Assembly: GCF_021560035.1 (NCBI RefSeq)
Contig: NZ_CP074373.1
Location: forward strand, 3,406,001-3,470,000
From: Virgibacillus sp. NKC19-16
GTDB taxonomy: Bacteria > Bacillota > Bacilli > Bacillales > Amphibacillaceae
Length of the DNA: 64,000 nucleotides
Direction: 5' to 3'
Part shown: positions 58,966 through 64,000 of the stretch, one piece after another
How positions within the stretch are numbered: the stretch's first letter is position 1
How the letters are laid out: every line of letters starts with the position of its first letter
Made by a program: the position numbers and the translations under genes
Notes under the pieces: generated by a model
The model's input: the letters and a program-made list of their open reading frames with translations, nothing else
What the model was told of the DNA's origin: nothing
Databases searched by the model: none

Positions 58966-59553
58966 TTATTGTTGCTTCTGGGAGATTAAAACGTACATCG
59001 AATCTGTTGGATAACGTTTCTTAATTACATCAAATCCTGCTTTATTTAATTCTTGTTCCATGTTGGATCTGGATATTCTTGGGTGATTAGGATTTGGGCT
59101 CTCGTCCTCTTCTAATTCAACACATGCAAGGTAGCCCTTTACATTAAGCATTTGGTTGATTAACTGTAATGTCTCCGATAAAGATTTTATTTCATGAAGA
59201 ACTAACGAAGCTAACACAATATCAATGGAATTGGCTGATAATGGTAAATCCTGCATTTCTCCTTGAATTGTTCGAACATTTTCAAGTCCCTCATTAGTTA
59301 CCTTGTCATATGCAATTTCCAACATATTGGAGTCTATATCAAGTGCATAGACCATTCCATCGGTTACTTTCGCAGCCGGTATCGTTAAAAAACCTGTCCC
59401 TGCACCTATATCTAAAATAGTATCGCTATTATTAATAGGGAGTAGTTTCAGTAGATCTTCTGGGGAAAATTCCTCTCTTCTTTTCATGCTGTCTAGGTAT
59501 TCTACCTTTTTATTGAAATTGCCCATATGATTTGATTCGCTATTCTTTTTCAT
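58966..59553 (-). CDS. Class I SAM-dependent methyltransferase
   Basis: The 195-residue protein has motif I ILDIGAGTGFLTIPAA, motif II/post I VYALDIDSNML, and DIVLASLVLHEI. It resembles UbiE/ArsM-like small methyltransferases; the acceptor is unknown. It starts 7 bases after the Rrf2 regulator gene, so the pair is co-transcribed and the methyltransferase is the likely regulated function. Confidence 0.8.
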   Translation of the reverse strand: MKKNSESNHMGNFNKKVEYLDSMKRREEFSPEDLLKLLPINNSDTILDIGAGTGFLTIPAAKVTDGMVYALDIDSNMLEIAYDKVTNEGLENVRTIQGEMQDLPLSANSIDIVLASLVLHEIKSLSETLQLINQMLNVKGYLACVELEEDESPNPNHPRISRSNMEQELNKAGFDVIKKRYPTDSMYVLISQKQQ

Positions 59554-59560
59554 ATTCTTT

Positions 59561-60001
59561 TTAATTCTCCTTTTTAATTTGTTCTTCCCTTTCTATTGGT
59601 AATAACATTTCCTCCATGTTATTGGCAATATCGATGAGAAATTTATGGTCTAGGTCGTTTTTCATATTCTGTTCAGCCTCTGTCATCACATTTTCAATCA
59701 TGCAGCCTTCGTTATGATCCATGGAGCAATGAAATAAATTGGAATCCCCCTCTACTGTTTTTATTACATCTAGAAATGAGATTTCATCTTTCGGTTTAGA
59801 AACTTTATATCCCCCTTTAGCCCCTGGTGTTGATTCAATTAACCCACCTTTGGCAAGTTTCGTTAATATCTTTGAAAGATAGGTTGGTGAAAGATTTTGC
59901 ATTTCTGCCAAGCGTTGAACACCTATTGTACTTCCCTTAGGTAAGGTAACTAAATACACCATTGTGTGCAATGCGTAATTAGTGGCTTTTGAGTATTTCA
60001 T
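59561..60001 (-). CDS. Rrf2-family transcriptional regulator
   Basis: The 146-residue protein has an Rrf2 winged helix (TNYALHTMVYLV..., recognition helix NLSPTYLSKILTKLAKGGLI, wing GAKGGYKVSKP). A cysteine pair in FHCSMDHNEGCMIE lies where NsrR/IscR-type members bind Fe-S, but the spacing is not the classical three-Cys set. It could sense nitric oxide, redox or metals. AAGGAGG precedes the ATG. It leads the operon with the methyltransferase. Confidence 0.85.
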   Translation of the reverse strand: MKYSKATNYALHTMVYLVTLPKGSTIGVQRLAEMQNLSPTYLSKILTKLAKGGLIESTPGAKGGYKVSKPKDEISFLDVIKTVEGDSNLFHCSMDHNEGCMIENVMTEAEQNMKNDLDHKFLIDIANNMEEMLLPIEREEQIKKEN

Positions 60002-60154
60002 GATTTCCTCCTTAATTCATAACATTAAAGATATTAAAGACTCATATTATCTACAATTAGGTTATCACTTCCTAATACATATGGCAACGATGGTATTCCA
60101 AATAATTAATCTTATGCCTTGACGCCTCGCTCTAAGGGTAATACGTTTAAAAAA

Positions 60155-60182
60155 GAAGCACGAGAACCGCCCCCATGCTTCC
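60155..60182. repeat. Family A dispersed palindrome, copy 5
   Basis: GAAGCACGAGAACCGCCCCC... to TGCTTCC, just after the aminopeptidase stop codon, where it probably acts as terminator. Confidence 0.8.
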
Positions 60183-60192
60183 TTCCCCAGTC

Positions 60193-61431
60193 TTATTTCA
60201 CATCCAATGCCCAGGTCCCATTCCTAAACACTGCCTCTGTTGACCCATCTTCTTTCACGCCGTCGATGTCCAGTTCTGCTGATCCGATCATGAAGTCAAC
60301 ATGTGACAAGCTGTCATTAACGCCGTGATTATCCAATTGCTCGTCATCCATGGATGCGCCGTCTTTTAGATTTGTTGGATATGCTTTGCCTAGCGCGATA
60401 TGGCAGGATGCATTTTCATCAAACAGTGTATTATAAAAAATTAATCCTGATTGAGATACAGGTGATTCGTCCGGTACAAGTGCTACCTCACCGAGCCGGC
60501 GCGCGCCTTCGTCGGAATCAAGCAAATGTTTCAAGGTATCTTCCCCTTGCTCAGCTTGATAATCAACTACCTCACCATCTTTAAACGTCAAGCTGAAGTT
60601 GTCAATTAAGCTCCCGCTGTAGTTTAAAGGCTTAGTACTTGAAACAGTGCCGTTTACCCCGTATTTATGCGGCAGGGAAAACACTTCTTCTGTTGGCATG
60701 TTTGGATTGAAGGTAACGCCGCCTTCTGTTTGAGCCGATCCGCCCTTCCAGATATGTCCTTCAGGCAACTCCATTTCGAGTTCGGTTCCGGGTGCTTTGA
60801 ACACCAATTTTTTGTAGTTCTTCTCATTTAAAATCTCGCGTGCTTTTCGCAGTGTTTCGTTGTGCTCATCCCAAGACGTGATTGGATCGTCATGATCAAC
60901 ACGTACAATTTTTACAATCGCATCCCACAGGCTTTCGACAGCGTCTTCACGCGATTTATCCGGGAAAACCTTCTGTGCCCAATCTCCGGTGGGAATCGAG
61001 ATGATGGACCAGGCGATACGGTCATTCATGGTGTAGCTACGGAAATTCTTCATCGCTTGTGCTGCTGCTTTATTGGCCTTAGCCACACGCGTTGGGTCGA
61101 TATCCTTTAATAAATCAGGATTTGTTGATCGAATGTTTAATACGGCTGCTCCGTCCTCCGCAAAACTGTCATTCAGCAATACTTTCCATTCAGGGAAATC
61201 CGTGATCACGTCGTCCGGCGCATTTTCATATTTTAAAAGGGTTAACTCATCATCGCTCCAATTAATATGTACATTTTTTGCTCCGAGTTCATATGCCTTT
61301 CGAGCAACAACCTTTGTGAAATCCGATCCTTCAATTGGCGCATTAATCATTAATGCTTGGTTTTTTTGCAAATTAACCCCTGTCCGTAATGCTAGCTCTG
61401 CATACTTTTCCTTCGTTTTCTGACTAACCAT
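60193..61431 (-). CDS. M29-family aminopeptidase (AmpS/PepS-like)
   Basis: The 412-residue protein matches the M29 family in length and motifs: LRTGVNLQKNQALMINAPIE near the start, the metal-ligand Glu and His region PTEEVFSLPHKYGVNGTV, LGEVALVPDESPVS, and HVDFMIGSAELDIDG near the C-terminus. These cobalt- or zinc-dependent enzymes remove N-terminal residues from peptides. It is a single gene with a family A hairpin as terminator. Confidence 0.9.
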   Translation of the reverse strand: MVSQKTKEKYAELALRTGVNLQKNQALMINAPIEGSDFTKVVARKAYELGAKNVHINWSDDELTLLKYENAPDDVITDFPEWKVLLNDSFAEDGAAVLNIRSTNPDLLKDIDPTRVAKANKAAAQAMKNFRSYTMNDRIAWSIISIPTGDWAQKVFPDKSREDAVESLWDAIVKIVRVDHDDPITSWDEHNETLRKAREILNEKNYKKLVFKAPGTELEMELPEGHIWKGGSAQTEGGVTFNPNMPTEEVFSLPHKYGVNGTVSSTKPLNYSGSLIDNFSLTFKDGEVVDYQAEQGEDTLKHLLDSDEGARRLGEVALVPDESPVSQSGLIFYNTLFDENASCHIALGKAYPTNLKDGASMDDEQLDNHGVNDSLSHVDFMIGSAELDIDGVKEDGSTEAVFRNGTWALDVK

Positions 61432-61670
61432 ATTTTTACCTCCAAAATGTGTTTAATTCATCTTATTATTTCACAAAACCGGGCAAATTACCAAATTCTT
61501 TTACTTATTATGCGCAGGGAGTATCAGCCTCTTGTCCTGTCAAGCAATCCTTCCTATTTACGTGGAAAAAAGCATATGTTAAACTAATATTAGGTTACTT
61601 TTGGTAATCAATAAAAAAATATTTATGTCTCAAGTAAAACATACTAATTAAGTAGAGTGAGGTGATGATC

Positions 61671-62000
61671 ATGGAGAACTTGTGTCCACGTTTTGAAAAA
61701 GCTATGGGACTTCTTAGTACACGCTGGGTTGGGCTAATTTTGTTTGATCTACTAAAAGGTACGAAACGTTTTTCCGAGATGGAAGCCGATTTGCCTATTA
61801 GCGGAAGATTGCTCTCTGATCGACTGAAACTGCTCGAAAAAGAAGGTATCGTCAATCGAAATATATATTCCGAATTCCCTGTCCGTATCGAATACTCGCT
61901 ATCTGATAAAGGTAGAGATTTAGAGCCTGTTATCAAGGAAATTCAGTGCTGGGCAGATCACCACGTGACCTCAGAAGAAACAAAAGAACAAAATGTATGA
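61671..62000 (+). CDS. HxlR-family regulator (YodB/HypR-like)
   Basis: The 109-residue protein opens with ENLCPRFEKAMGLLSTRWVG. A Cys at residue 5 just before the winged helix is the redox-sensing thiol in YodB/HypR-type members, which respond to electrophiles or disulfide stress. The recognition segment ISGRLLSDRLKLLEKEGIV follows. ATG 61671 is preferred because GAGGTG lies 6 bases upstream. The palindrome TTACTTTTGGTAA (61595-61607) upstream may be its operator. Confidence 0.85.
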   Translation: MENLCPRFEKAMGLLSTRWVGLILFDLLKGTKRFSEMEADLPISGRLLSDRLKLLEKEGIVNRNIYSEFPVRIEYSLSDKGRDLEPVIKEIQCWADHHVTSEETKEQNV

Positions 62001-62019
62001 TGAAATCCCAGGGCTGCGC

Positions 62020-64000
<1,981 letters not shown>

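Overview
The window comes from a low-GC Firmicute of the family Bacillaceae. Clear Shine-Dalgarno sequences (AAGGAGG type), frequent TTG and GTG starts, YkoU-type LigD with Ku, TcyP, PgcA, BrnQ, SE1832-type and HutG/HutI proteins and a holin-like type I toxin all fit the Oceanobacillus/Virgibacillus/Lentibacillus group. That placement is by protein character only; no rRNA or tRNA gene is present. Most genes lie on the minus strand, in short operons separated by good hairpin terminators.

Layout. 1-5.3 kb: a truncated YjiH-type membrane protein, a lipoyl-like carrier, a P-loop kinase, small membrane proteins, a decayed toxin locus, and an RmlD-like reductase with an acyltransferase. 5.5-8.5 kb: a GC-rich 21-bp periodic repeat, then ku and ligD (bacterial end joining) transcribed divergently. 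8.5-13.3 kb: cystine transporter tcyP with a CymR-like site, OsmC protein, an SMR efflux pair with a divergent TetR regulator, and an acyl-ACP thioesterase. 13.5-16.6 kb: a pyruvate-kinase-like protein followed by an IscB/omega-RNA element whose iscB is frameshifted. 17-19.6 kb: an ABC-2 exporter with an unusual regulator (dead ABC domain fused to LytTR). 19.8-26.9 kb: SDR, pterin dehydratase, two glycerophosphodiester phosphodiesterases and a ugp-type ABC importer with a Pho-box-like promoter. 28-29.5 kb: an IS110 element with a candidate bridge RNA. 30-34 kb: DUF488, DUF3307/SatD, and a frameshifted pgcA. 34.3-42.9 kb: AI-2E-type exporter, SE1832 protein, Na+/H+ antiporter, brnQ, lactate-oxidase-like enzyme, recQ. 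43.1-43.4 kb: an intact holin-like toxin with an antisense RNA, too short for ordinary gene calling. 43.7-53.3 kb: a frameshifted C45 acyltransferase, an AAC(6')-like GNAT, an NCS1 permease, two paralogous MccF/LdcA-type S66 peptidases around an APH-like kinase and a GNAT, an M20 amidohydrolase, and an MFS remnant. 53.5-64 kb: MFS/ArsR pair, DedA, a CaCA exchanger under a yybP-ykoY (Mn2+) riboswitch, DUF2200, Rrf2/methyltransferase pair, M29 aminopeptidase, HxlR regulator, and hutG-hutI running off the right edge.

Two families of dispersed intergenic palindromes recur: family A (GGAAGCA...GGGGACGGTTCT...GCTTCC, five copies) and family B (CTGTCCCTCACCACG...GACAG, three good copies and one partial). 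They mostly sit at gene ends and look like mobile or propagated terminators. One family-B copy supplies the C-terminus and stop codon of a gene.

The most interesting items are the toxin/antisense-RNA locus and its decayed twin, the IscB element whose terminal hairpins encode the C-termini of both flanking genes, the IS110 leader with two matched GGGAC-N-TGATCCC loops, the 21-bp periodic array, and the riboswitch-controlled exchanger. Three genes (iscB, pgcA, the C45 acyltransferase) each carry an apparent one-base deletion, so assembly error should be excluded before calling them pseudogenes.
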